Shown here piece after piece: positions 44,909 through 56,247 of a DNA stretch of 64,000 nucleotides. The notes under the pieces are model-generated. The model saw nothing but the letters and a program-made list of their open reading frames with translations, searched no databases and was not told the DNA's origin. The stretch spans positions 28,398,591 through 28,462,590 of the forward strand of contig CM033393.1 in NCBI GenBank assembly GCA_019426215.1, read 5' to 3'. The translations under genes and the position numbers were made by a program. Each line of letters starts with the position of its first letter. Within the stretch, counting starts at the first letter, position 1. This DNA is from Buddleja alternifolia (lineage: Eukaryota; Streptophyta; Magnoliopsida; Lamiales; Scrophulariaceae).

Positions 44909-45633
44909 CGCCTGTGATAATGGCTTAGTGAGTAGGTGAGCCACATTTTCTGCTGTGGCTATTTTTTGCATGGTGATGTCACCTCTTCCAACGATTTCTC
45001 AAATTATATGATATTTCCTCACCACGTGTTTAGATTTATTGTGAGACCTTGGTTCTTTAGCTTGCGCAATTGCTCCATTATTTTCACACCATAGTGGCAA
45101 TGGCATTTTAAAGCTAGAAACCACTTGAAGTTTGGCTATGAACTTTCTCATCCAAACAACTAATTTTGGTGTAGCCATCCAACTTCAATTCTCCATTTCC
45201 ATATATCAATATAATATCTTTAGTTCTTCTTAGGTACTTTAAGATACACTTCACTGCGGTCCAGTGTTGCTCTCCTCGGTTTGCCTGAAACCTACTAACC
45301 ATGCTCACAACATATGCCAAATCTGGTCTCGTGCATAACATCACATACATGAGACTTCCTACTACCGATGCATAGGGTGTATTCCTCATTTCCATTCTAT
45401 ACTTGTTCATTTTAGGACCCATAGATTCGGAAAGATTAATACCTGTCTCATGAGCAAAAGTCCTCCCTTAGAGTTATCCATTTCATATTTCTTAAGGACT
45501 TTCTCTAGGTAGAGCGCTAGGGAGAATCCTATCATTTTATTCACTCTATCTCTATATAGGTGAATTCTCAGAATGTAGGTTGCTTCCCCGAAGTCTTTCA
45601 TGGAGAACGTGCTTAAGAGCCATATATTGACAG
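44909..45633 (-). pseudogene. pol: copia C3 RNase H and RT C-terminal fragment
   Basis: Reading on the minus strand from 45633, IWLLSTFSMKDFGEATYIL is the C-terminal RT linker. MRNTPYASVVGSLMYVMLCT (45393 to 45334) follows, then RNase H with the blocks EPRSHNKSKHVVRKYH and HLLTKPLSQ toward 44909. Stops and frameshifts split the domain near 45420 and 45115. The order matches a standard copia pol. Confidence 0.8.
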
Positions 45634-47242
45634 TGTTAGAGTATATGCCCTCGAATGACATAAAGAGGATAGATTTATAGGGCATAAACATTGTAACTAA
45701 ACTATGGTTTTTCTATTAATATAAGGTAGTTGATTGTTGTTTTCTTATAGGCATTTATAAGGTGTGAATAAACAACGTAAAGTCCTTGATGACAAGGCGA
45801 ACCTTCTACCTCCTATGGGATAGGAGGAAAGGCACTAGAATGGTTTGACCCTTGACATCTAAAAGGGTTCGCAAGTCTAAGAAATATTGATTGGGCATCA
45901 ATAGTGAATAAAGACTTGTATGATGTAAGTTTTGACAGAGAAAGTGCCAGTCGTACACTGTGGAAATGGTAGTGGGAACTTATATCATAGACATGTCAGT
46001 TGGACTAATATGTTCAAACACGGCTCGCATCAGTTCATCACATGGGTATTCACTCATTGATAGTCAATGATGAAACTGGTAAGTAGTGATAGGTACGTGT
46101 GAACCTCTGACCTAAGAAATCGAGTTGAAGATGTACTTGTGACATCAAGTCTGTCATTAGAGTAGTTAGATTCAAATCACCTGTTGATGGAATCAACCTC
46201 GAAGTGCGACTTGATGGGCAAGTAGTATTGTTAACTGATTTGCAATATGGAATTTATTCTCTCATAAGTAAATGAGTAAAATATCCTATGCGATCATGAA
46301 TAAGTGAGGATGAAAGTCTTTGGCCAAAGAATTTAAATACCTCAACTTATTATGAGCTTAGGCATATGGTCAAGTTATATGAGTTTGACTTTAAACCATG
46401 ACTCTTACTTGACTGGGATATAAGAATAAAAGGTTTATACACGTACGGTATTCACGACGTAAAGGTTTGGAATGATCCTATTCATTCATTCTCAATTGGG
46501 TTATGGTGTGAGCCACGAGACTGGCTAGGTGGCACTCACACCCCTTTGGATTCCTCCCAATTGCCTTTTGAGACGAAACTAAAGAGTCGCGCTTAAAGGA
46601 AGTGCAAAAGGAAAAACATGGGAAATTAATGAGCTAATATATTTAATTCACGGCATTGGATGCCGTAATTAATTAATTAATTATTGGATAATTTAATTAA
46701 TTAATTAAATTAATGAGCTAATATATTTCTTGGAGAAATTGAATTATAAATTAATTAGGAATTGAATTAATTGGATTATCAATTTATTTATTGGATAAAT
46801 AAATTATCCGATAAATTAATTAGCAAGCAAGACGAAAGCCCGAAGGCTTCCGAGCCCACTAAGGGGCGGCCAAATAGATGCCCAAATAGGGCTCTTGCAT
46901 GCTAGTGTTATTGTTTCATAATGATATAAATATATCACAAGGTGAAAAATAACACAAGGCAACTTACATAACTTTCTCTCCAAGGAAAAGGTTCCCACCT
47001 CTCTCTCTCTCTCTAGCCATCTTTGACAAGGAAGAAAGGAGGAGTTTTTCTTTTTTGATTCCGGCGTGACGAGTTAGAGACGTTGGCAAATTCGGCATTA
47101 GAGAAAAGGATCACGTTCAGAAATCAACATACGCGAGAATGGTAATTTTTCTATACATAATTAAACACGAGGATTAGAGATGATTCGGGCTTTGGGAATT
47201 AACTTTACTTTCCGCTGCGTTTTATTCGTATAATTCCCAACA
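45634..47242 (+). repeat. solo copia-type LTR (L5)
   Basis: Starts TGTTAGAGTATATGCCCTCG and ends TTTCCGCTGCG...AATTCCCAACA, 1609 bp. The TSD is GACAG/GACAA (45629-45633 and 47243-47247), with one base mutated. It sits between the RT active-site segment and the RT C-terminus of C3, and its removal joins those two frames. It is the best-preserved example of this LTR type and shows both termini clearly. No primer site follows, so it is solo. Confidence 0.85.
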
Positions 47243-47247
47243 GACAA

Positions 47248-47345
47248 ACATCAATAAGCCTATGTCATTCCCTATAAGTAGTATGTCATCTACGTATGGA
47301 ACTAGGAATGTCAACTTGTTCCCACTAACATTTTGCAGACACATG
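47248..47345 (-). pseudogene. pol: copia C3 RT active-site fragment
   Basis: A 98-bp minus-strand piece reads NVSGNKLTFLVPYVDDILLI and includes the RT catalytic YVDD. It is trapped between solo LTRs L5 and S4. Confidence 0.85.
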
Positions 47346-48905
47346 TGTTAGGAATTTCATGTTAGATGTTTTGATGAAGACAATTAAGATTTTATGTTAG
47401 ACCCAAATAAAATGTAAGTTTATGCTTTCATAGAAGATTTGTATAAGCGTTTGAAAGTTTGTAATTTTGTTAGGCTTGTAATTTTTATGTTTGTAGATTT
47501 TAGACTAAGTATTAGATACCAAGTCTATGATAGAATTCTAGGTGAATCTATCAAAGATGAAGTTGAAGATCAGCGTCTGAAATCAAGTGAAGATGAAGAT
47601 TTGTTCTTAGCATCCATCAAATGCCTAAAGATCTGTTTTAGGACTTATAAATCAAGTGCCCAAGTTCTCAAGCAATCACAAGATTCACCTGAAATAAATT
47701 CTCAAGTCATGAAGGACTTAAATGTAATCACCAACGGATATTTATTTCCAATAAAAAATAAATTCAAAACACATTAAATACCTGATAAGTGCATTAAATG
47801 TGATAAACTATTGTGACTTGTGAACAAGCCACCTTTTGACTAGACTGTTAGAAATCAGAGTTTAAAAACTGCTCTTGTCCAATCGGAACCAGCTGAAATT
47901 CAGGACAAAAGGACGAAAGTTGTTTACTCGCGAAAGTGAAAGACACGCGTCTCAACATATGTCAAATGGACACTTTTTCCAAGAAAGTCTATAAATAGAA
48001 CTTCAGCAACAAGCTAAAAATACGAGATATACAACAACAAGCTTACAAGCCAAAACTCTGTTGCATTGATGTCTCAATTCTTAAACTTTCAGAAAAGCTC
48101 AAATATTCCAAGCAAAAATTCTCTTTGTTTTTCTTCAATCCCTGAGACAGTAAAAAATATCTCAAACCTCTTCATAGAAGAATCCTACATTACTACTGAG
48201 ATATTCTTCCAAGTTGTTTGAACTTTCCAAAAATCAAACAAACCGTTAGACAAAACCTTATCCAAGCCTCGCAATCTATGTGAAGTCGAAGTTGGATACT
48301 TGCATTATTTCTAGGTGAAAGAAGTAAGAGGATAGAAGTGTCTTGTAGCAGAAATATGTGTGACCAAGGAGCTCAAGTCATCGATATCCATGTCTTCCTA
48401 TTTTGTAAAAGTTTCTGTATGATTCTTCAAGAATCATTTTAGTGGATTTCCTCCAAGTGTTCAAAGGAGAAGAAGGACATAGTTTTACACCACCCAATGA
48501 ACCTTGCAAACATTGTGTTCTTTACTTTACCATCAAATTCATTAACTGTCATATCATTGCATTATCAGTTAAGGAAACACATTGATAAAATTGCTTAAAA
48601 GTTGAGCACTACTAAAAGAAAATTTTGTGACACTAAAACCTTTAAAAGAGAAGACTTAAAATCATTCCCCTGTGATAATTCTGATTAAAGAACTGAATGC
48701 TTAACCATATTTGGTTTCAGTATTCAAATCTTGAGTTTAAGTTAATTTTATCCAAACAGTCTTCAAGTACACGCTCAGCCAAGCGCCCATATTTTCAAGC
48801 TTCCAAAACTTATTTGAATATGAAATTTTTGAAGTCGAAGAACACTTCAGGGTCTACTCAACTCCCCTCCTTGTAGACTCTTTAGTATGCCACTTGGGAC
48901 TAATA
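47346..48905 (+). repeat. solo LTR of family S (S4)
   Basis: Starts TGTTAGGAATTTCATG and ends CTTGGGACTAATA, 1560 bp, with TATAAATA at 47990-47997. Perfect TSD ACATG (47341-47345 and 48906-48910). It interrupts C3 RT just before the YVDD segment. No internal retrotransposon sequence is attached. Confidence 0.85.
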
Positions 48906-48910
48906 ACATG

Positions 48911-50245
48911 GTTCGTCTTAATTATTGATGAAGCCATATTTCTTTGCTTCTTCATCGAACCTTAGAGTCCAGCTCTGAGAGGCTTGTTTCAGTCCTTAGA
49001 TACCTATTAAGTTTGCAAATTTTATGAGATCTGCTTCGAATATGAAGCCCCCTAGGTTGTTGCATATAAATGTTTTCCTCGAGGTATCCATTTAGAAATG
49101 CGGTCTTCACATCCATTTACCAAATTTCATAATCCAAGTTTGTAGCTATGTCTTATAGATCCATTTGCATCCAATTGGTCTTACTCCATTTGGTAGATTA
49201 GTAAAAGTCCAGACTTAGTTCGAATACATCGAATCAATCTCTATTTTCGTAGCCTCATGTCACTTTGAGGAATCTATATCCTCGCTGCTTCATCATAGTC
49301 AGAGGGATCATCTCCATGGGTCTCTTCTGCAACAACATACTAATAATGTTGTGTATCGTGCAAATAGCCATATTTCTCAGGTGGCTGAGATACTCTGATA
49401 GATCGTCACTATGATGGTTGTGTCATATTGGGTTCGGATTCTTAAATTAATGTCTTTGAAGAGACGTTATCCTATTCTTCCAGAACAATCTTTCTACCTG
49501 CACCACTTTCTCGAATGAATTCTTCTTCAAGAAAGTGGGTTTGCAAGGCCACTCTGATCCTATGATCATTTTGCAGGTAAAAAAAATATCCCGTCGAATC
49601 TACGGAAAAATTGATAAAATGTCTTTTCAAGGATCTATCCTCTAGTTTCTCTACCTTGATTTTCTTTACATATGATGGGCAACCCCATATCTTTATGTAC
49701 TTGATACTAGGCTTCCTACCGCTCCATATTTCATATGGTGTAGTGGTATTTCGAGGGACATTTGTTCAGAATATGCGCAACTATATGCAAAGCATACCAC
49801 CAAGAGAAATGGGTAAATTAGTCTAGCTAAGCATGGAACGTATCATGTCCAACAGAGTATGATTCCATCTTTCTGCTACCCCATTAAGTTGTGGAGTTGC
49901 TAGAGGAGTTAGTTGTAATACTATGCTTTGTTCTTTTAAGAACTCATCAAACTCGGCACTCATGTATTCACCACCTCGATCAAATCTAAATGTCATAATA
50001 GTGTGCTTAGTTTGTTTTTCAGTTAAAGCTTTGAATTCCTTGAACCGTTCAAGTGCTTCTGACTTATACTTCATCAGATAAACTAGACCATACCTAGAGT
50101 GGTCATCTGTGAAGGTTACAAAGTACTAAAAATTTCCAAGGGCGGCATCCTTGAGGGGCCCACAAACGTCAGTGTGACTTAATCCTAAAACTTCATTTGC
50201 CCTTTCGAAATGCCAAGTGAATGGCGACCTAGTCATCTTGCCTTT
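48911..50245 (-). pseudogene. pol: copia C3 RT N-terminus and integrase
   Basis: From 50245 downward the minus strand reads KMTRSPFTWHFERANEVLGL (start of the integrase core region), then SDRGGEY-type sequence (here FRFDRGGEYMSAEF, 50074 to 49823) and LNGVAERWNHTLLDMIRSML, the copia integrase core. RT N-terminal blocks (KTAFLNGYLEE-like, LGGFIFEADLIKF) follow toward 48911. Several stops are present. The gypsy element A2 is inserted at the 5' side. Confidence 0.8.
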
Positions 50246-52161
50246 TGATAAGAGGTGTTTTTACGTGTTTTTAAGACCGTAATTCTTATGATTTGGATTC
50301 ACTTATTGCTTAAATCATGTCACATTTGCATTTAATAGGTGTGTTAAGTGAATACAGGTAATAAATGAGAATACATGAAGAAAAGGGAAGAAAAACGATG
50401 TACAAAACAAGTTCAAGCATGTTTTTCAACACCTAGGCGGTTTATGCATCTCCTACCACATTCGAGCGATAATTCCGTATATTTCGAGACCGACTTAGAC
50501 AAAGTTTCCTTCTAAACAGTTTTAGATGTATGTCTTAGCTTCAAATGGGAACTTGAACCATCCAAATCGGAGGTCTATAGAGATAATTGTGAGGGAAATA
50601 CGATTGCTGCGCCGAACAGAGAAGTACATGTGCCAGGATACGCCCCAGCGCCCTCCTAGTCATGCCTAGGCATGGATAGTCCGAATGTTACTCCTTTTCA
50701 GCCTAAATTCCAGCATTATATGATGGGTAAGAATCACTTTTGGCCACAAGTCAGCACATGTGTTGAGGGGTTGTCATAAGTGTGTTTCTTGGTAGATTTA
50801 CTTTATGGGCGCCAAATCAGAAACAACCTCCATGCTGAAACGTAATTTAGGTATACTTAGCGACCGAATTGGACAAAATGTCCTTCTAGAACGTTGTAGA
50901 TCTATGTTTTATCTGAACATGGAGACTTGAATCATCCAATTTGGAGATCGGTGGAGAAGTTTATGAGGAAAATACTAAGACTGCGCTGGAAAGCAAGAAA
51001 ATGGCAGCATGCATGTGTTTTGTTGAAGTTTTCACATGGTTATGCTTGGTGGAATTCTTAAGGGCCGAAAGTTCAGCATTTTTTAGCTGGTTGGAATCTT
51101 AAAAGCCAAACTTTAAGCATTACCTTAGGTGGAATTCTCATTGGGGAACTTTAATGGGAATTCTTAATGCATACTTTACTGGAATTTTGGTTATAAAAGG
51201 AGGGGGAACCCATACTCTTCATCATTCACTATCAATTTCAGATTCTTGGAGGAGAGGAGGAGGAGGAACAGGTCCTCAAGCTTCATTCATCACCATTCTT
51301 CATCATTCTAAGAGGAGAAAGCTAGGAATTGAAGCTCCAATCAAGGGGCCATCATCTATCACATTAGAGGGAGTTTTTATAGCCTTTTCATTTCATTCAT
51401 GTCTATGAACATGTGTATTTATTCATTATTGTTTTTCATAATATCTATCATGAACTAAATTCATAAGACTAAGGCCATGTAAGGTCAAATTGTGATATAT
51501 GCTTATAATAGATGATTGTTGAGGTTATACTTATATTGTTATGTGATGTGAATTTGTGTTTTTACCTATCTTGCATATACTTGATCACTATATGTTAGAA
51601 TCTTATGCCTAGGTTGATATTTCGGGAGAAAATTAACTCAGGGTGCAAGAAATTCACATCATGACCCGCAACTAATGAGGAATTGCCCTAGACATAGGTA
51701 AAGATTCCCGGGTAAAGTTGTTCGATTCTAATCGAGTGAACTCTAGTACGTTAATGCATGTTTAGTGGTTAGATTTCCGGATAGGAATATTTGGGAAATC
51801 ACGATCTAAGCATAGGAGTTTATACGCGAGACATCGGTTATTCTCTACCCTCGGAGCTCTCACCATAACAATATAAGTGTAATCATTCAACAAGAACCTT
51901 TATAAGTATATTTGATCAATTTGAACCTAGCATGTGCCTTAGTCTCCCTTTATAATTGGTTTTAAATCACTTGCTCATCTTTGTTCTTGTTCTTTACAAA
52001 TTTTATTTGAATTTATTCTTACTTTGTTTATTCACTTCATTACAAATCTTAAACTAGAATTCAAGTCTCCGTAGTTCGATAACCCGGACTTTTTGTCCAC
52101 ACTTATTACTACACACGACTAGTGCACTTGCTATCATAGCACGCTAGCTTTTAGCGTGTCA
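50246..52161 (+). repeat. 5' LTR of A2
   Basis: 1916 bp, TGATAAG to TGTCA, with a TATA box TATAAAAG at 51192-51199. It differs from the 3' LTR at roughly two to three dozen positions by eye, including a 6-bp difference next to the 3' end. Confidence 0.92.
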
Positions 52162-52167
52162 AGTTTT

Positions 52168-52185
52168 TGGCGCCGTTGCCGGGGA
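52168..52185 (+). promoter_or_regulatory. primer binding site of A2
   Basis: TGGCGCCGTTGCCGGGGA, six bases after the LTR. This is the tRNA-Asp-type site usual in Athila elements, here without mutations. Confidence 0.88.
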
Positions 52186-52320
52186 CTTGTTCATTTTAGT
52201 TTTTGATTTTTCGTTTAAATTTTCATAATTCTTAGTTCTTCGTTTATTTCTAACCTTTCTTTTATTTTATTATTCTAATTTTGTTTTTTGTGTTTAATTG
52301 TTAGGTGTAATTTGTGGTGC

Positions 52321-53643
52321 ATGACCCGCTCTTCTAACGAGCCTCTATACAATTTTGAGCCGGAGATAGAGCGTGTTCTTCGATCTAGTAGACACGCTCG
52401 AGAAATGGCCGACAATCTAAATCCAAATGGGAATTTTCCCGACATAAATCTCCCGGAAAACAGGGAATGGTTGCAAAATTTATTCCAAGCTATGCAACCG
52501 GCACCTCCTCAAAGACTTCCATCGGTCCGGGAAAGTCTATCTCCAAGGGTCCACACTATATCGGGGCCCGTAGTCTTTCCAAAATTCTTTGCACCAAATT
52601 ATCACATTCCGTCACACATCTTTAGCATGGTGCAAAGCGAACCCTTCTATGGAGAGCCCCATGAATCACCTCATGAGCATTTGGAGACTTTAGACGATAC
52701 TCTCATGACTACCCAATTTCATCCACGGGATCTCGATGCAATTCGTCTAAGAGTCTTCCACTTCTCATTAAAGGAAAGGGCGACCATGTGGTACAAATCT
52801 CTACCACCCCAATCCATCACAACATGGGGACAATTGGTCGATGCCTTTTTGAGCAAATTCTTTCCACCCTCCAAAATCAATGAGCTAAGGAGCAACATTA
52901 AGGAGTTTAAGCAGGGGAATCATGAGTCCTTAGCCGAGGCATGGGCTAGATATAAAAACATGCTCCGAAAATGTCCGGATCACAACCTAAGATTGAGCGA
53001 GCAAGTATTACGATTCCATGATGGAGTCCGTTCGCGCATCCGAAATAGGCTCAATGCCGGCGCCGGTGGTGATCTCCTTGGGCTCGATTGCCAAAGTGTG
53101 TGGGACAAGATTGAGCAATTAGCCCGGGAAGATGAACTCTATCCCAATGATGAAGAAATCACACCCACTAAAAAGATTGCTTGTGTTCAAGAGTTGGGCG
53201 AAGAAGTTGCTTTGGAAACAATGGTTGGCAAGGTAAACTATGTTGGAAATGCCAATCGACCTCAATTGAACTTCCATGTGCCCGAAAATTTTCCAAGGAG
53301 GCCCAATCCGGCACAAAATGCCCATCCCGGCGTCTATCAAGCACCAAGGCCCCCATTCAACAATAACCAAGCTCAAAGGCAAGGTAATCCTCATGTACAA
53401 AGGCAAGTTAGGCCTCCTACAACCGATGAACGTCTTGATGAGGAAATAAAGAAATCGGATTCAGCAATCAACGAACTCCGTACTATGATGAAGGATTTAA
53501 TGATGGATATGAAGGATTTGAAGACACAAATGGGTCAAATGGCAAAGACAATCAGCGAGAGAGCCCCGGGAACTTTACCAAGTGACACGGAAAAGAACCC
53601 GAAAGAGCAATGCTATGGAATTACCTTGAGAAGTGGCGAATAG
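52321..53643 (+). CDS. gag: A2 Gag (440 aa), intact up to an in-frame TAG
   Basis: I chose the ATG at 52321 (MTRSSNEPLYNFEPEIERV), which aligns with the A1 start. The frame is open further upstream without a better ATG. The Gag core contains DAIRLRVFHFSLKERATMWY, WGQLVDAFLSKFFPPSK and the Arg/Leu-rich segment after it. A Met/Lys/Asp-rich coiled stretch near residues 370-410 precedes the C-terminal YGITLRSGE. No zinc knuckle is seen, as is common for Athila Gag. The TAG at 53641 replaces a Gln codon found at this place in A1. The same frame then continues into the protease. Confidence 0.85.
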   Translation: MTRSSNEPLYNFEPEIERVLRSSRHAREMADNLNPNGNFPDINLPENREWLQNLFQAMQPAPPQRLPSVRESLSPRVHTISGPVVFPKFFAPNYHIPSHIFSMVQSEPFYGEPHESPHEHLETLDDTLMTTQFHPRDLDAIRLRVFHFSLKERATMWYKSLPPQSITTWGQLVDAFLSKFFPPSKINELRSNIKEFKQGNHESLAEAWARYKNMLRKCPDHNLRLSEQVLRFHDGVRSRIRNRLNAGAGGDLLGLDCQSVWDKIEQLAREDELYPNDEEITPTKKIACVQELGEEVALETMVGKVNYVGNANRPQLNFHVPENFPRRPNPAQNAHPGVYQAPRPPFNNNQAQRQGNPHVQRQVRPPTTDERLDEEIKKSDSAINELRTMMKDLMMDMKDLKTQMGQMAKTISERAPGTLPSDTEKNPKEQCYGITLRSGE

Positions 53644-54603
53644 GTAAAAGGTGATAATGTTCGCACTGATGCGCCCGAGGGCCCATCCATCCACGCCCAG
53701 GAGCCCTTGTCGCTGCGCCAAGGCGCCGATTGTCACGCCCAAGCGTCACATTCTTTATCCTCCACAGCTGGCCCTTCAACTCCAACGCATCATCCCATCG
53801 AGGTTCGTCTTCCATTTCCAAATGCACAAAAAACGAAAAAGAAGGATATGGATCAGATTTTCCGTAGGATTGTGGCGACTCTTTGTGAGGACCCGGGGAG
53901 GCTCACCATTCCGTGCACCATTGGCCCTCTTACTTTTGAAAAGGTTATTTGCGATACGGGAGCAAGTATCAATCTTCTCCCGTATTCTCTCTTCAAGAAG
54001 TTGGGCCTTGGAAATCCCAAACCGACATCAATGAGCCTCCAACTCGCCGATGGATCAATTAAGAGACCAAAGGGGATAATAGAAGATGTTATTGTACAAG
54101 TTGACAAATTCTTTTTCCGGGTTGACTTTGTGGTCCTTGATATGGAGGAAGATGTTGAGATGCCCTTGATTCTAGGAAGACCTTTCCTAGTCACTAGCAA
54201 TGCCAAGATCGACATGGGAAAAGGTAAGTTATCATTGAGGGTAGGAGATGTAAAAGTGATATTTGATGCTTCTAAAAACAGGAAACCATCTATGGATGAT
54301 CTTACTTGTTCCAATATCGATGTTATTAACCCTTCTCTTGATGAGAAATGTGCAAATGGCAAGGCTAAGGGCACACTCGAGTTGGAGGATGAGATTCCTT
54401 ATGATAAACACAACAAAGAGGGAAAAGAAGATTTATGCGTGAAATACATTCCACCCCATCGCCGTGCTCGTAAGATTGAAAAGACTCATCCAATACAAAG
54501 GGCTTATTGCAAAATCCCGCAATATGAGTGGAAGCAAGTAGACCATGGAGCTAAAAGGAGTCATGACAAGGATTTGGTCGTGTTAAATGGACCACCTATT
54601 TGA
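53644..54603 (+). CDS. A2 protease region (retropepsin), in frame with gag after TAG
   Basis: The frame of gag continues for 319 codons. It begins with a linker rich in Ala/Pro/Gln (DAPEGPSIHAQEP), where GC palindromes are translated. The retropepsin core follows: TIPCTIGPLTFEKVICDTGA contains the active site DTGA near 53956, with LILGRPFLV at 54169-54195. A charged tail (YIPPHRRARKIEKTHPI) has no counterpart that I can see in A1, and it ends at TGA 54601. The first ATG after the TAG is at 53707. RT does not follow. Expression would need readthrough of the TAG or reinitiation. Confidence 0.75.
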   Translation, partial: VKGDNVRTDAPEGPSIHAQEPLSLRQGADCHAQASHSLSSTAGPSTPTHHPIEVRLPFPNAQKTKKKDMDQIFRRIVATLCEDPGRLTIPCTIGPLTFEKVICDTGASINLLPYSLFKKLGLGNPKPTSMSLQLADGSIKRPKGIIEDVIVQVDKFFFRVDFVVLDMEEDVEMPLILGRPFLVTSNAKIDMGKGKLSLRVGDVKVIFDASKNRKPSMDDLTCSNIDVINPSLDEKCANGKAKGTLELEDEIPYDKHNKEGKEDLCVKYIPPHRRARKIEKTHPIQRAYCKIPQYEWKQVDHGAKRSHDKDLVVLNGPPI

Positions 54604-56247
54604 ACCTCAAAGAGCACAAAGTCGAGCTACTGACTCTAAACTAGCGCTTCTTGGGAGGCAACCCAAGTTTGTAAGTTTTCTTTTCTTTTTGCTTTCGTTT
54701 TTGTTTTGTTTAGTTTGTTTCTTTTTATTGTGTTCAAGCATGCACTTTTGGCATGTATGTTTTCTTATGCTTGATGGTTTGAAAAGTTGAAGTGTTAGAT
54801 ATGATGCAAATTTGGACCATGCTCATTTTACTCGAGAGGAGGAGAAGCTATAGGATTATGTATTGGAAGTTTAAGGATGTTTTTCAACATCCTTGGTTGT
54901 AAGTGTTCTTTTACTGTTGTGTATGCTTGTTGTAACAACATTGGGGACAATGTTGGATTTAAGTTTGGGGGTGTTTAGAAGAGTACTTATTTTGAACTTT
55001 GATGGTGCAATCCTAATTTTTAGCTTAATTTTAGGGAAAGTTTGTTTGATATCATGTTTATATGCTTCTTTGTTGAGAAAATCAAGCATGAAAAATTTTT
55101 AGTCCTTCCAATTGATGCATTGAAATTGATTGACTTGGAAAAATGGCATGAATTCTTGAAATAATTTTAATTTAATGGAATATATATCTTTGAAATTGCT
55201 CGTGGAGACCTTAGACTAGAATTGATTCTTTAGATGATTCACAATGCACTTAAATCGAAGGTAGAGGAATTGAGAGGATAACCATCTTGAGACACTTAAG
55301 GAATTATTCCCAGAAATATTAACTTAGATTTCTCATAAAGTTATAAGTTGAGTAGTAATTTTATATGCTAACAAGGAATTGAAAAGGTTGAATTTTGGTA
55401 TGACCAAAAGTGGTCAGGCTAATACGTACCGGAGGTGAAAAGTTTCATACCTATATACTGTACTATTATGCTAATTTGAGCTATGCTCAAGCCAAAAGAA
55501 GTGAATTGTTTAAAAGATCTAGTTTTATTTCGTGGCCTTTGATACTCGAGTGATTAAATCCTTAGGAGTGTCTCTACACTTAATGCCCCAAAACTATCTA
55601 GTTTGGGAGTCATTGGTCTAAAACTTGTTACATGGGTGTCATAGAAAGCCTAATGGAATAAAACATTGCACATGATCTAGCCTTAATGAAGTTTAATGGA
55701 AATTCCATATGAATTGAATGTTGAATATTTGAGATAATGAAATTTAAATGGCTATGAGATTTTCTATAATTCTTGTGCCTTGTGTTTGATCAAAAGTTGA
55801 TAGATATGGGATTAATGTCCAAAATTTGGTAAGGATGCCTCTCGACTATAATACCCTAGATTTATTTTTCACTATACCCTAGGGAGTCGTTTCAAGTATT
55901 GGTGTCACATGAGCAAAAGTAGTTGATATGTATATATATATTTGTGAACTTTAAAAGGTTGATTTTATGCCATTCATTCTTGTTGATCATATTGAGATGT
56001 GTTGATTCGGTTGGGATTGAAAATTTGTTAGATTTTGTGGATATATCTTATGCAAACCCTCACGAGACTATAACTCGTCCTTTGAGGTAACTCAAAGGTT
56101 TAAAGGCTTGTTGCACCCGCTAAGTGCAATCGTTTACTCCACGAAAGTGAGTTAGTTAGTTGTTTTGTTTTCTCCCATTGAATGATGTTGGTCTTGCCTT
56201 ATAGCTCTTATTGCTCGAGGTCGAGCAATTGATAAGTTTGGGGGTGT
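54604..56247 (+). other. A2 3' untranslated region with two polypurine tracts and stem-loop
   Basis: Non-coding. An exact copy of the terminal polypurine tract, AAGTTTGGGGGTGT, lies at 54961-54974, preceded by TTGGGGACAATGTT. The functional copy is at 56234-56247, immediately before the 3' LTR. The stem-loop ATTGCTCGAGGTCGAGCAAT lies at 56210-56229. Most of 55090-56200 is recognisably related to A1 40230-41400. Confidence 0.75.

Noticed and set aside
51154..51408. 84-codon ORF repeated at 57155-57409
   Set aside because: It lies in the A2 LTR downstream of the TATA box. Both copies are open only because the LTRs are nearly identical. It could be a leader peptide, but nothing supports translation.
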